From the NCBI RefSeq assembly GCF_028736155.1, contig NZ_CP117879.1:2170001-2234000 (forward strand): a stretch of 64,000 nt of DNA, in the 5' to 3' direction. A program made the translations under genes and the position numbers. The notes below the pieces were generated by a model. It was not told the DNA's origin. It made no database searches and worked only from the letters and a program-made list of their open reading frames with translations. Position 1 is the stretch's first letter. Every line of letters starts with the position of its first letter. This document shows, piece after piece, positions 1 to 12,084 of the stretch. This DNA is from Flavobacterium sp. KACC 22763 (GTDB taxonomy: Bacteria; Bacteroidota; Bacteroidia; Flavobacteriales; Flavobacteriaceae).

Positions 1-3052
<3,052 letters not shown>

Positions 3053-3062
3053 TCATAATTGT

Positions 3063-3233
3063 GTAGTCCCTACGGGACAAAATTTATTTTTCGGCAATTA
3101 TTTTCCTACCGATATGTAACTCCTATCGGAGTTTTTTCGAGTATCAATATTTTACTTTTAAAAAAGTATCTCGTAGAGATTACATATTGGTAACCACTAA
3201 TACTTAGCTTTGCAAATGTCCCGTAGGGACTAC
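3063..3233. repeat. Palindromic intergenic element, family H
   Basis: The outer arms GTAGTCCCTACGGGAC (3063-3078) and GTCCCGTAGGGACTAC (3218-3233) are inverted copies, and each arm is itself palindromic. An inner, imperfect inverted pair lies at about 3107-3133 and 3170-3192. It fills the gap between the GH2 gene and the upstream propeller gene, so the operon transcript would carry a long hairpin here. Confidence 0.75.
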
Positions 3234-3245
3234 ATCTAAATTTTA

Positions 3246-4367
3246 TTACTTTGCTTTCTTTTCGGGCGGTGCCACAAAATTCAATTTACTTTTTCCTAAA
3301 TCTTTAGATGTTGCGATTGCGATTCCTCTTTGTTCTGCTTTGTTAACGGCACAATAAAAATGATAGACAACGCCATCATGTTTTACCACAAATGATTTAT
3401 GCGCAAACATATCATCGTAAGGTTCAGATGATTTGACTAAATCGTCTCCTTTCCAGTCGGTCCAGTTTACTAAATCATTCGAAACCGCAAAACGGTTAAA
3501 GGCACCTTGATTCCATCCCGTCCAGAAAGCTCCAAAATAGAACATTACCCAAGTATCATTAATTCGCTGAATATAAGCATCTCCCGAAATTCCTTTATGA
3601 TGATTGATTAAAGGTTTATCTCCATAACGTTTCCATGTTTTCATATCGTTTGATACTGCCATAGCAATACGTTCAGCGCCTTTAGCAGGATTGATACTAT
3701 CGCCACGAGCATTATAATACATGATGAAATTGTGTCCTGTAACTTTGTCTTTATCACGAATCACACTGTTTTTATACATCGTACTATTATCCCACCATTT
3801 GGCGTCTTTATCTTTTGGAGTCAAAACCGGATTTTCTAATCTCTGAAATTCGTGTGGTTTTGTCGGTGTTTCTTTGGTATACGCCATTCCTATTGATAAA
3901 ACGCCCGCTTCGTAACCTTTGCTGTCTCCGCCAAAATAACTCATCCAGTATTTGTCATCGTACTTTTCCCATTCGTAGCTTCCGCCCCAAGTTAGATCTT
4001 GCAACGAAATATATCCTGCTTTTTGGTTGACATCCCAATGTTTTTCATTTTCTGAAAATGACATTACTTTTCCTAGATGTTTCCAATCTAAAAGATTGTC
4101 ACTTTCTGCCAACCAGGTTTCGTAACCTCTTCCGTCGTAAATTAAATACGTCATATACCATTTGCCATCTTTTCTAAATACACTCGGGCAATCGATTTTG
4201 TATGAGTTGTCTGTCGGAACCATTACCAAACCGTATTTATAAGGCGTTTTGATTTCTTCGTAAATCTCCTGCATTACGCTATCGGTAATTTCTCTTTTCT
4301 TGTATTTGGTAGCACAGCTGGTTATGATAAGTGCTGAAATGGTTAGGATTAGATATTTAATTTTCAT
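3246..4367 (-). CDS. GH43-like five-bladed propeller lipoprotein
   Basis: A 373-residue protein that looks like a GH43/GH117/GH130-type beta-propeller glycosidase. It has a lipoprotein signal (SALIITSC, Cys18), so it should be membrane-anchored. Repeated blade-like motifs are visible: CPSVFRKDGKWYMTYL, a WAESDNLLDWKHLG-type sequence, KWWDNSTMYKN, IAMAVSNDMKTWKRYG and FAVSNDLVNWTDW. The SND-x-W motif repeated in successive blades is typical of these families. An acidic residue follows many blade starts, but I cannot assign the catalytic set. It sits between GH2 and a second propeller gene on the same strand. The fold is fairly sure; the family number and substrate are not. Confidence 0.72.
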   Translation of the reverse strand: MKIKYLILTISALIITSCATKYKKREITDSVMQEIYEEIKTPYKYGLVMVPTDNSYKIDCPSVFRKDGKWYMTYLIYDGRGYETWLAESDNLLDWKHLGKVMSFSENEKHWDVNQKAGYISLQDLTWGGSYEWEKYDDKYWMSYFGGDSKGYEAGVLSIGMAYTKETPTKPHEFQRLENPVLTPKDKDAKWWDNSTMYKNSVIRDKDKVTGHNFIMYYNARGDSINPAKGAERIAMAVSNDMKTWKRYGDKPLINHHKGISGDAYIQRINDTWVMFYFGAFWTGWNQGAFNRFAVSNDLVNWTDWKGDDLVKSSEPYDDMFAHKSFVVKHDGVVYHFYCAVNKAEQRGIAIATSKDLGKSKLNFVAPPEKKAK

Positions 4368-4380
4368 TTTTATACTTTTT

Positions 4381-4460
4381 TTGCCACGAAGGCGCTAAGG
4401 CTCAAGTTTTTTTGTTTTGGAACGGCTTAATCTCGCAAAGTCGCAGAGTCGCAAAGTTTC
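4381..4460. repeat. Half copy of the CGCAAAG-type element (family A)
   Basis: The stretch contains GCCACGAAGGCGCTAAGG and then CTCGCAAAGTCGCAGAGTCG, the same word set as the paired-arm elements at 21261-21321 and 31947-32022. Only one orientation is present, so it looks like a decayed or half element. It lies in the gap between two propeller genes. Confidence 0.55.
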
Positions 4461-4515
4461 TATTCTCTATATTCTAAAATCTTGTTTCTTGCATCTTTCA
4501 TCTTCCCACTCTCTT

Positions 4516-6192
4516 CTATTTCTTCAATTCTTTTAATTTACATTCCATTACGTCTTTATTCAGTTTTACTTTTACCATTCCTGTTGGATGAAATCTTCTT
4601 TTCAGATCGATTGCGTTATAGACTATGGTATAAACATCATTTCCTTCTGGGATTAAACACAAAGGCGTTCTCATAATATCCCACCATTTATCTACTTTGG
4701 TTTCTATTGGTAAATAATGTGCTTCCGCCCAATTAACACCATCTGCAGATAATGAATACGCAATCATATTTGGTAAATGATGTCCCCAGCCGTCTGGGCC
4801 TCCGTCGAAAATCGCGATGTACATTCCGTTTGGTAATTGACTAACAATCGGATTTTCTACAAACTGCGGATGCATGGTCTTAATTGGTTCCAAACCTTTG
4901 TTCATTCTTAACCAAGGGCCTTCTAAACTTTTGGATTCGGCTAAAGCTACAAACCAGCCTTTTCCTGATTTTTTTGGATAATCTGCCCAAGAATTAAATG
5001 GATATGCACCGCTATAAAATCCGAAGTATTTGTCACCAACTTGGTATGGAAAAAATGAAGCAACACCCTGACGTCCTTCCCAAGGTTGAGAATCTAATCC
5101 AGGTTCCATAATGATTCCCATATCTTTATACGGTCCGCCGATTCCGTTGATTCCGTTTACAGTTGATTCGCAACGCCAAATTCTTCCGAATGAATGATTT
5201 GGTTCTATTTCTTTACTTACGGTATAAGCTAAATAATAGCCATACCATTTGTTTGCTTTTTCATTAAAAACTGGCATATACGACCAAATAGCTGCACGAC
5301 GATCATTCATTGGATTATCGTCTTCAGTTACGGCATAAGTTCCACTTGCTTGATAAATTGTCGATTCTCTTTTCCAGTGAATGGCATCTTTACTTGTCCA
5401 ATGTCCGATTTTGGTTTTTACACGATCGTAATAGTAATCTATTCCTTTTTCTCCTGCTCTTTCGGTTGGAAACATATGGTACGTATCGCCGACTTTTACA
5501 ACACGTCCGCCTTCAAAACCTCCCTGAATTCCTTCAGTTCCAGACATTCCTTCATCAATAACGGGTTTATTTTCTCCACCGATAATTTCGAAAAGCGGTT
5601 TTTCATCTGAAAGGCCTTCAACAATAAAAGTTGGGTTCCAAAGTTTTCCATCTGGGAAATTGGCATTCCTTGGTTCTAGTTTTTCAGAAGCTTTTACAAC
5701 TCCTAAAACTGCAAATAATCCTTTTCCAAAATTTAATGTTTGTGTTCCTTTTGGAAATGAAATCGCATAAACATTTACTAGCGGTAAACCTGTAATCGTC
5801 AATCCGTTTTCTAAAACTAATTTGGCATTTTGAAGTTTATCAGCTTGAAGATATTCTGAATTATTTTCCTGAAAAACACCAATTAAAACCTGAACTGGTT
5901 CTTTAAATTTTAATTGCAAAGGAGCATTAGTTCCGTTTTTATATTTATTTAAAGGAAGTTCAATACCTGTTAAACCTTGTAATTCTGGAGCTAATCTAAC
6001 AATGTTATGTTTGCTTCCTGAAAATACATGTGCGTATTGAGTGGTTTTGAATGTTTTGTAATTTGATTTTACAATTTCAAATGAAGCTGGTTTCCATGCG
6101 GTATTTTGTGCTGTGGCTTGAATGCAGACAGTGAACAGCATTAGGAATGCGGTTTTTAATTTGAAGTTGTGTTTTGTATTTTTTGAAAACAT
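4516..6192 (-). CDS. Exported GH43-like propeller glycosidase with N-terminal beta domain
   Basis: A 558-residue protein with a signal peptide ending at about residue 28 (VCIQATAQ). Residues 30-170 form a beta-rich domain of unknown type. From about residue 195 the sequence has propeller features: EGGRVVKVGDTYHMFPTER, IGHWTSKDAIHWKRES, AAIWSYMPVFNEKANKWYGYYLAY, VENPIVSQLPNGMYIAIFDGG and IAYSLSADGVNW. This is the pattern of a GH43-like five-bladed propeller. It follows the GH78 rhamnosidase on the same strand, which suggests action on rhamnose-containing pectin. The start is the ATG at 6192, which gives a clean signal peptide. The function is inferred from fold and neighbours only. Confidence 0.65.
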   Translation of the reverse strand: MFSKNTKHNFKLKTAFLMLFTVCIQATAQNTAWKPASFEIVKSNYKTFKTTQYAHVFSGSKHNIVRLAPELQGLTGIELPLNKYKNGTNAPLQLKFKEPVQVLIGVFQENNSEYLQADKLQNAKLVLENGLTITGLPLVNVYAISFPKGTQTLNFGKGLFAVLGVVKASEKLEPRNANFPDGKLWNPTFIVEGLSDEKPLFEIIGGENKPVIDEGMSGTEGIQGGFEGGRVVKVGDTYHMFPTERAGEKGIDYYYDRVKTKIGHWTSKDAIHWKRESTIYQASGTYAVTEDDNPMNDRRAAIWSYMPVFNEKANKWYGYYLAYTVSKEIEPNHSFGRIWRCESTVNGINGIGGPYKDMGIIMEPGLDSQPWEGRQGVASFFPYQVGDKYFGFYSGAYPFNSWADYPKKSGKGWFVALAESKSLEGPWLRMNKGLEPIKTMHPQFVENPIVSQLPNGMYIAIFDGGPDGWGHHLPNMIAYSLSADGVNWAEAHYLPIETKVDKWWDIMRTPLCLIPEGNDVYTIVYNAIDLKRRFHPTGMVKVKLNKDVMECKLKELKK

Positions 6193-6220
6193 TGGTTTTT
6201 TATTTTTTATTCCTGATTTT

Positions 6221-6311
6221 GCGTCATTGCAAGGAACGAAGCAATCACATTTGCTATATCAAACTTTGCGGAATCATTAGTGAGGTTGCTTCGTTCCTCG
6301 CAATGATGTGC
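6221..6311. repeat. Palindromic intergenic element, family I
   Basis: The left arm GCGTCATTGCAAGGAACGAA (from 6221) is mirrored by TTCGTTCCTCGCAATGATG (to about 6309), with about 35 bases between the arms. From memory, words of this type recur in many Bacteroidetes intergenic regions. It lies in the gap between the GH78 gene and the 4516-6192 gene. Confidence 0.7.
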
Positions 6312-6323
6312 TGGATGAATAAT

Positions 6324-8510
6324 TTACAGGGCTTTATAACTTATTTTGTATTCAACATTTGGTTTAACCGTCAGTTGATATTTATTTTTTGCTAATTCCG
6401 TTATCGTTCCCGAGTTTGTTTTAGGTTTGCTGGCACTTTCAAAAATCAATTTTCCTTCTCCTTCACCTGCTTTTACTTTGATTTCTTTGGTACTGCAATA
6501 CACCGCAACTTCTCCGTTTGGTGTTGGCACTTTTCCTTCCATCCATTTTAAACCTCCTAAATTTGGTTTGATTTCGTATTCTGAATAACCCGGCGCGGTT
6601 GGTTTTACACCCAAATAATATTTTCCTAATAAGTAAATCGGACTTGCTCCCCAAGCATGACAAAGGCTTTTCCCGTAAGGACGACCATACATCGTTAAAT
6701 GTTCCGTTCCCTTTTTGTTCGGATTGTATTCTTCCCAGAAAGAGGTTGCACCTTCATTTAGCATTCCGCCCCAATAATCTTTCATTTCTTTTAAAACGTA
6801 GTTTTGTTCCCCCATTGCGCATAATGCTTCCAACTCATAAAAACGCATGTATGGTGTTGTGATTTGAAGAACATCTTTATTAAGTAACACTTTATTTTTT
6901 ACGCTTTGTTTTTGTTCTTCAGTAAAATAATTGAAGAAAATACCGAACATATTAGCGTATCTGGTTACAATATTTTGAATTTTTCCATCGATACGCTGAT
7001 GTTTCATTACGTTTTCTTTTTTATCCCAAAAGACATCAAATAATTTGGTTTTTAAATCAGTTCCCAATTTCTGATATTGCTTTTGGTCTTCGGTTTTACC
7101 AGCAATTTCTGCACTTACCGCCATTGCTTCTAAACTTCTCGCTAAAAGCATTTGCTCAAAACTAACTTCACCTGTTTTTGGCAATCCGTCTGCCCAGTCA
7201 ATAAAAACCCAGTCGCCTTCTAATGGTTCAAGAAATCCGTTTTTGTTTCTTCTTTCTAGGCAGAAATCCATAAGCGATTTCATTCTTGGATAAAAAGTTT
7301 TGATGAATTTCGTATCGCCCGTGTGTAGATAATAATCGTAAACACCAACAAACCAATACAACGAATAATCCATTATGATATTTACGTGGGCTGTTACAGG
7401 ATCTTTTCCACGAAGTGCTAACAAAGTTCTTTCTACCGAAGCCGAATCAAAGAATAAATAATAATTCATTAAATAACTTTGATAAGCATCACCAGACCAA
7501 ACCCAACGGTCACGTTTGATTCCGTCTATAAAAAATTCACGAGACGTTAAATGCATCGTGTAAGCCGACACATCCCAAATTTTATTCAATTGTTCATCCG
7601 AAGATTTGAATGCGCCACGATAGTCTAATGGCAGATATTCATAAAGCATCGAAATAGAATCGTATTTTACTCCTGCATCTGCTTGTACTTGAACATAACG
7701 GAATGCTTTCGAACCATTATGAGTGTAAGTTTCAGACTGTTTTCCGTCAAAAGATAAATGATCCAAAGTTTCACATTTAGCAGAATCCAAAGCTTCTTCA
7801 CGAGATTCTCCATAATAAAGCGCTAATTTGCCTTTTCCTTTTAAACCGTGAATTTTAATGTAACCAAAAGTTTCTTTACCAAAATCTACTAATTGGCCAG
7901 CTCCTATTTTTTCTGTTTTTTTCGCAGTTAAAGGTTTGGTTGTTAATTTAAATCCTGAAGGTTTATTTTCTGGCGAATTAAAATTCCAAGAACCAACCGG
8001 AACCCATGGTGTACCCGATTGTTGTGCTTTCCCAGTTTCATCAATCCAAAGTTTATCTTCATTGGTAACTTTCCAAGAAGCATCAGATTTAACGTATTTA
8101 CCATTAATATAAATAGCTGGCAACACTTCCTGATTATACACTTTAAAGGAAATTTTGTGTTTTCCGGCAGGAACTGCGATTGATTTTGGCTGTCCGTAAA
8201 TTTGAACGCCGTCTAAAAGTAATTGAAAAGGTCCTTCTGAAAAGATTTTCACTTCGTCTGGTTTTGGAATATCTACTTCTGTCTGAAAAGTAACCAAAGA
8301 ATACGGACTGTAATATTGCCAAAGCGGAGGAAATACGGCTTCGCGTTCTGTACGTCTAACCTGCATTTTATTGCTTAACCAAACTTCAAAATCTCCTGGA
8401 TACCAGATCCATGTCGCTTCTTTTGTTTTTTCTTGTGCTGATGACAGCGAACAACAAAAAAGGGCAACAAAAAGAAGTAAAGTCTTAAAAATGGAAAAGC
8501 GGTTTAGCAT
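6324..8510 (-). CDS. GH78 alpha-L-rhamnosidase, exported
   Basis: A 728-residue inverting alpha-L-rhamnosidase that removes terminal L-rhamnose. The signal peptide ends near residue 25 (CSLSSAQ). A beta-sandwich N-terminal part, with WIWYPGDFEVWL at 34-45, leads to the six-hairpin catalytic domain. The signature DGIKRDRWVWSGD spans residues 329-341 and supplies the acidic catalytic residues of this family. A later SFWEEYNP motif carries the other conserved Glu. The C-terminal beta domain is present (GLKWMEGKVPTPNGEVAVY). It is the first gene of the minus-strand hydrolase group that continues with the GH43-like and GH2 genes. Its position near pectin genes suggests a rhamnogalacturonan side chain or backbone fragment as substrate. 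Confidence 0.93.
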   Translation of the reverse strand: MLNRFSIFKTLLLFVALFCCSLSSAQEKTKEATWIWYPGDFEVWLSNKMQVRRTEREAVFPPLWQYYSPYSLVTFQTEVDIPKPDEVKIFSEGPFQLLLDGVQIYGQPKSIAVPAGKHKISFKVYNQEVLPAIYINGKYVKSDASWKVTNEDKLWIDETGKAQQSGTPWVPVGSWNFNSPENKPSGFKLTTKPLTAKKTEKIGAGQLVDFGKETFGYIKIHGLKGKGKLALYYGESREEALDSAKCETLDHLSFDGKQSETYTHNGSKAFRYVQVQADAGVKYDSISMLYEYLPLDYRGAFKSSDEQLNKIWDVSAYTMHLTSREFFIDGIKRDRWVWSGDAYQSYLMNYYLFFDSASVERTLLALRGKDPVTAHVNIIMDYSLYWFVGVYDYYLHTGDTKFIKTFYPRMKSLMDFCLERRNKNGFLEPLEGDWVFIDWADGLPKTGEVSFEQMLLARSLEAMAVSAEIAGKTEDQKQYQKLGTDLKTKLFDVFWDKKENVMKHQRIDGKIQNIVTRYANMFGIFFNYFTEEQKQSVKNKVLLNKDVLQITTPYMRFYELEALCAMGEQNYVLKEMKDYWGGMLNEGATSFWEEYNPNKKGTEHLTMYGRPYGKSLCHAWGASPIYLLGKYYLGVKPTAPGYSEYEIKPNLGGLKWMEGKVPTPNGEVAVYCSTKEIKVKAGEGEGKLIFESASKPKTNSGTITELAKNKYQLTVKPNVEYKISYKAL

Positions 8511-8674
8511 AGTTAATTTATTTTGGGACTAAAGATAAGTGTTATTTTTACATTTCACAACCTGTAGTATCCTGTTATTTCATAAAAAACTATGATTCTT
8601 GATAAATTTTTAAGGGAAAAATTATGACTTATCACTTTTTTAGTACTAAAAAAAATGATGTTAGAATTTTATGG

Positions 8675-8920
8675 GACTCGGATGAGACGGATTCGCTATC
8701 GCGAAGACGCGGATGAAAACGGATTTATTTTTTTAAACACATAGAGACATAGACTTCCTTTGCACATAAAAAGGCGTTTCACTTGTATACATACACATAG
8801 CTATGTGTTAATGACTAGTTATTTTTTATTATCTCTATTTCGCTAAGTAAAAAAAATCTATGTTTCTATGTGTTTAAAAAATCCGCGTCTTTACGAAGTA
8901 AATCCGTTTTATCCGTGTTC
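8675..8920. repeat. Palindromic element family C, interrupted by a family B element
   Basis: The left arm (8675-8727) includes GGATTCGCTATCGCGAAGAC. The right arm (8880-8920) includes TCCGCGTCTTTACGAAGTAA and ATCCGTTTTATCCG. The same arms occur at 24234-24359 with only about 30 bases between them. Here the arms are separated by a complete family B element (8731-8880). This accounts for most of the 427-base gap between the rhamnosidase and the AraC gene; I see no gene in the remainder. Confidence 0.75.
8731..8880. repeat. Palindromic element family B, copy 1 (nested in family C)
   Basis: The outer arms AAACACATAGAGACATAG and CTATGTTTCTATGTGTTT are inverted copies. The centre has the conserved words AAGGCGTTTCACTTG and CACATAGCTATGTG, followed by ACTAGTT. 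Other copies lie at 11073, 23041 and 59143. Confidence 0.8.
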
Positions 8921-8937
8921 TAATTTAGGCTAACAAT

Positions 8938-9756
8938 CTAAGCAATCATTCGATCAGATTCATTTTCATCTTCTAAAATATAATTAGAAGGTGTTTTTCC
9001 TAAGTGTTTTTTAAACATATAAATAAAAGCACTCGTAGTTTCGTAACCTAAATTGAAAGCAATTTCTTTAATAGATTGTTTTTCGCCCAAACGTTTTATC
9101 GCTTCCAATAATTTTAAACGTGTGCGCCAATCGCTAAAATTCATTCCTAATTCTTTTATGAATAAGCGAGATAAAGTTCTAGTGCTCATAAAAGAAATTT
9201 CGGCGTAATATTCTATCGTGTTTTTGCTCGCAATATCTTCCATTAAAAGTTCGACTACTTTTTGTAATCTTTCATGATTGGTTGTTGGCAAGAAAGTAGC
9301 GCTTGGCTCTATTAAAGCTAATTCGTCTAAGAAAACAGAAATGATTCTGTGTTGCGGAGGAGTGAGATTTCCTTCTACTCCAAAAGAAATAATTTTGAAA
9401 ACCAACTGCTTTAAAAACATCGGAATATCAAATGAGAAACTGTTTGTTGGCAATCCTTCCATAAAAGACGGATCGATAAAAACACTGTAATAATTAACGT
9501 CTTTCTGAAAAGTAACCTGATGTTCTACTCCGCCCGGAAGCCATAAGCCCTGCAACGGATTTACAACCCAAATATGATTACCAACCACAACGTTCATTAC
9601 ACCACGAGTTGCATAAATTAGTTGACCTCTTGGGTGTGAGTGCGAAATACACATTTCGTTGGTTACCATTTCGGTATAACCAATAACAGGAATCAATGGA
9701 TCAACTCTGTATCCATGTTCCTGTGCCATTCGATATGTCCGAATCTGGTTATTCAT
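8938..9756 (-). CDS. AraC-family transcriptional regulator with cupin N-terminus
   Basis: A 272-residue regulator. Residues 30-110 look like a cupin ligand-binding domain, with ISHSHPRGQLIYATRG carrying two His and LWLPGGVEHQV. The C-terminal 100 residues form the double helix-turn-helix, with the recognisable STRTLSRLFIKELGMNFSDW and IKEIAFNLGYETTSAFIYMF. It is transcribed away from the Fsr-like exporter gene, with a 101-base shared intergenic region, so it most likely regulates that exporter and itself. The inducer is unknown. A TATATTTG box (minus strand, 9761-9768) lies only a few bases before the ATG at 9756, so a leaderless transcript is possible. Confidence 0.93.
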   Translation of the reverse strand: MNNQIRTYRMAQEHGYRVDPLIPVIGYTEMVTNEMCISHSHPRGQLIYATRGVMNVVVGNHIWVVNPLQGLWLPGGVEHQVTFQKDVNYYSVFIDPSFMEGLPTNSFSFDIPMFLKQLVFKIISFGVEGNLTPPQHRIISVFLDELALIEPSATFLPTTNHERLQKVVELLMEDIASKNTIEYYAEISFMSTRTLSRLFIKELGMNFSDWRTRLKLLEAIKRLGEKQSIKEIAFNLGYETTSAFIYMFKKHLGKTPSNYILEDENESDRMIA

Positions 9757-9857
9757 TGTCCAAATATAGCAATTCTGACATTAGTATTCTTTTAATCTTT
9801 GCAAAAAATAATACAGCTGTTGTTTTTTAACCTAATTTAAAAATCAAAAAATATCTC

Positions 9858-11072
9858 ATGGACACAATTAAAGCAAATCCTGACATAGTTAAAAAAACCA
9901 CTTATTCGATCTTATTCATCATAAGTTTTTCTCATTTAATTAATGATCTTTTACAGGCTGTTGTTCCTTCAATTTATCCGCTTTTAAAGGAAAATTTTAA
10001 CCTGAGTTTCTCTCAAATCGGAATCATCACTTTTACTTACCAAATCGTGGCTTCAATCTTACAGCCATTTGTTGGAATGTACACTGACAAAAATTCAAAA
10101 CCGTACTCGCTTATTATCGGAATGTGTTTTACAATGGTTGGACTTTTCTTTGTTTCGATCGCTTCGAGTTTTATCAATTTATTATTATCAGTAAGTTTAA
10201 TCGGAATTGGATCTTCAATTTTCCATCCTGAATCTTCACGTGTAGCGCATTTGGCTTCGGGCGGAAAAAGAGGTTTGGCGCAATCTATCTTTCAATTAGG
10301 AGGAAATGCAGGAAGTGCTATCGGACCTTTATTAGCAGCATTTATTGTTATTCCGCATGGACAATCTTATATCGCTTGGTTTAGTATTATCGCATTAATT
10401 GGCGTTTTTGCTTTGTATAAAATTGCGATTTGGTACACGGCACATTTATCTGAAAGAAATGCTAATAAAGCTTCTCACCAAATTGAAACACATCATTTGT
10501 CTAAAAACCGAGTAATTGCTTCGTTGATTATCTTATTGGTTCTTATTTTCTCTAAGTATTTCTACATGAGCAGTATTACGAGTTATTATACTTTCTTCTT
10601 GATAGATAAATTCCACATCACAATTCAGCAGTCACAAGTATATTTATTCTTGTTCTCAGGTGCTGTTGCAGCAGGAACTTTAATTGGTGGGCCAATTGGA
10701 GACAGATACGGTAGAAAATATGTAATCTGGGCTTCAATTCTTGGAGTTGCTCCGTTTACTTTAATGCTTCCTTATGTTTCTCTATTCTGGGTTGGAACTT
10801 TATCTGTAATCATCGGATTGATTCTTTCTTCTGCATTCTCAGCAATTCTGGTTTATGCAACTGAATTATTACCTGGAAAAGTCGGACTTGTTGCCGGTCT
10901 TTTCTTCGGATTTGCTTTCGGAATGGGTGGTTTAGGTTCTGCTATTTTAGGAAAAATTGCCGATGCTACAAGTATTGAATATGTATTTAAGATATGTGCA
11001 TTCCTGCCTTTAATTGGGGTTATTACTGGATTTTTGCCTAATTTGGAGAAGAAAAAGAAAGCTCAGGAATAA
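9858..11072 (+). CDS. fsr: MFS exporter, fosmidomycin-resistance (Fsr) type
   Basis: A 404-residue major facilitator with about 12 membrane spans. Family marks include HLINDLLQAVVPSIYPLLKE in TM1, the loop motif GMYTDKNSKPYS, GSSIFHPESSRVAH in the TM4 region and GGPIGDRYGRK between the two halves. The HPE-S/A-R-x-A motif is characteristic of the Fsr group, which exports fosmidomycin in E. coli. It is divergent from an AraC regulator, suggesting a regulated drug or metabolite exporter. The natural substrate in this organism cannot be read from the sequence. A family B repeat begins immediately after the stop codon. Confidence 0.9.
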   Translation: MDTIKANPDIVKKTTYSILFIISFSHLINDLLQAVVPSIYPLLKENFNLSFSQIGIITFTYQIVASILQPFVGMYTDKNSKPYSLIIGMCFTMVGLFFVSIASSFINLLLSVSLIGIGSSIFHPESSRVAHLASGGKRGLAQSIFQLGGNAGSAIGPLLAAFIVIPHGQSYIAWFSIIALIGVFALYKIAIWYTAHLSERNANKASHQIETHHLSKNRVIASLIILLVLIFSKYFYMSSITSYYTFFLIDKFHITIQQSQVYLFLFSGAVAAGTLIGGPIGDRYGRKYVIWASILGVAPFTLMLPYVSLFWVGTLSVIIGLILSSAFSAILVYATELLPGKVGLVAGLFFGFAFGMGGLGSAILGKIADATSIEYVFKICAFLPLIGVITGFLPNLEKKKKAQE

Positions 11073-11171
11073 TTTTAAACACATAGAAACATAGATTTTG
11101 GATTGTCTTAAAAAGGCATTTCATTTAATTAAAAAACACATAGCGTTCTGTTGAAATGCTATGTGTTTTTT
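11073..11171. repeat. Palindromic element family B, copy 2 (shortened)
   Basis: It begins directly after the fsr stop codon with TTTTAAACACATAGAAACATAG, carries the internal AAAGGCATTTCATT word, and ends with a hairpin made of AAAAACACATAG and CTATGTGTTTTT. The distal right arm present in the other copies is missing. In this position it may act as the fsr terminator. Confidence 0.7.
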
Positions 11172-11195
11172 ATTATTATCAATTTTAGCAATTAA

Positions 11196-11861
11196 CTAAT
11201 TTTCCTCTTTCAATTTTAATTCAATATCACATAAAATTTTATAAACGTTATCAAAAAAATCTAATGCATTTGATTTAGAAGAATTCTCTTGTTGTATTTG
11301 CGCTATAACTGGTGACGTTTTTGCAATATCAATCATTCTTGTAACCTTAACATTCTCGTTGTTAACTATATTGTTTTTTACTTCCGAAAAATCGAATAAA
11401 AAGCCAGAAAAAAACTGAGGCAAATCTTTATTTATAACCGAAGTTTGAGCATGTGAATATGCATCTCTTAATGATTTAGCTTTTTCATTTAAATATCTGA
11501 ATTGATCAGAAGAAATTAAACCTTTATTTTTTGCAAGTGACACAGTTTTTGGCAATTTCAAGTGATCAAATTGATTATGTGCATGATTTACTGCTTTGTT
11601 ATACTTTTCATGATTAGAAAGGTTCAAGCCTTTTGTTTCAAACTTTATCAAAGCCATTTTCATCATGCGCTCCAATAAATGGCTTGTTGATGTAATACTT
11701 GCCGTATAGAAACCAAATAAAAGGCAATTTAAGGTTTCCCTTTTCAAGGTATTAATTTCACACATTTCAATTAAGTAATGATCATAGTATTTCTTAAGTT
11801 CGTCAAAATTTTGATCAATTCTTTCCGAGAAATAACTTTTCAAAGTTTCTTTATTATCCAT
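11196..11861 (-). CDS. HEPN-like helical protein with Rx4H motif
   Basis: A 221-residue, almost entirely helical protein that I do not recognise as a named family. The middle contains EKAKSLRDAYSHAQTS, in which R132 and H137 form an R-x4-H motif preceded by a long amphipathic helix. This arrangement is typical of HEPN-domain ribonucleases used in toxin-antitoxin and abortive-infection systems. No signal peptide or membrane span is seen, so it should be cytosolic. It lies on the minus strand next to a SymE-like toxin, an XRE protein and an AbiGi-like protein, which supports a defence role. The motif is seen directly; HEPN membership and RNase activity are inferred, and a nucleotidyltransferase partner was not found. 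Confidence 0.55.
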   Translation of the reverse strand: MDNKETLKSYFSERIDQNFDELKKYYDHYLIEMCEINTLKRETLNCLLFGFYTASITSTSHLLERMMKMALIKFETKGLNLSNHEKYNKAVNHAHNQFDHLKLPKTVSLAKNKGLISSDQFRYLNEKAKSLRDAYSHAQTSVINKDLPQFFSGFLFDFSEVKNNIVNNENVKVTRMIDIAKTSPVIAQIQQENSSKSNALDFFDNVYKILCDIELKLKEEN

Positions 11862-11978
11862 AATCTATTATGATTTTAATTTAATAACTCAATGAAATTC
11901 TATTGATTAGCATTACTAGCAAACATAGTATTTTATCATATAAAATCAAATACAAAACCATTATCATTAACTCTGAAA

Positions 11979-12070
11979 AACATAGCTCGTGGTTTCATCC
12001 ACGGGAAACGTATTTTGGCAAACGTAATGCTATACATTGCGTCTCCGTGGTTGAAACCACGGGTTATGTT
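11979..12070. repeat. Palindromic intergenic element, family G
   Basis: The arms ACATAGCTCGTGGTTTCATC and GGTTGAAACCACGGGTTATG are inverted copies separated by about 35 bases. Both arms hold the core CCACGGG or CCCGTGG. It sits between the HEPN-like and SymE-like genes, in the 3' flank of the SymE-like gene. Confidence 0.75.
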
Positions 12071-12084
12071 TAAATAGATAATTT

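Noticed and set aside
8675..8920. CRISPR-like array from repeated words
   Set aside because: The repeats are inverted arms, not regularly spaced direct repeats with unique spacers, and there are no cas genes.
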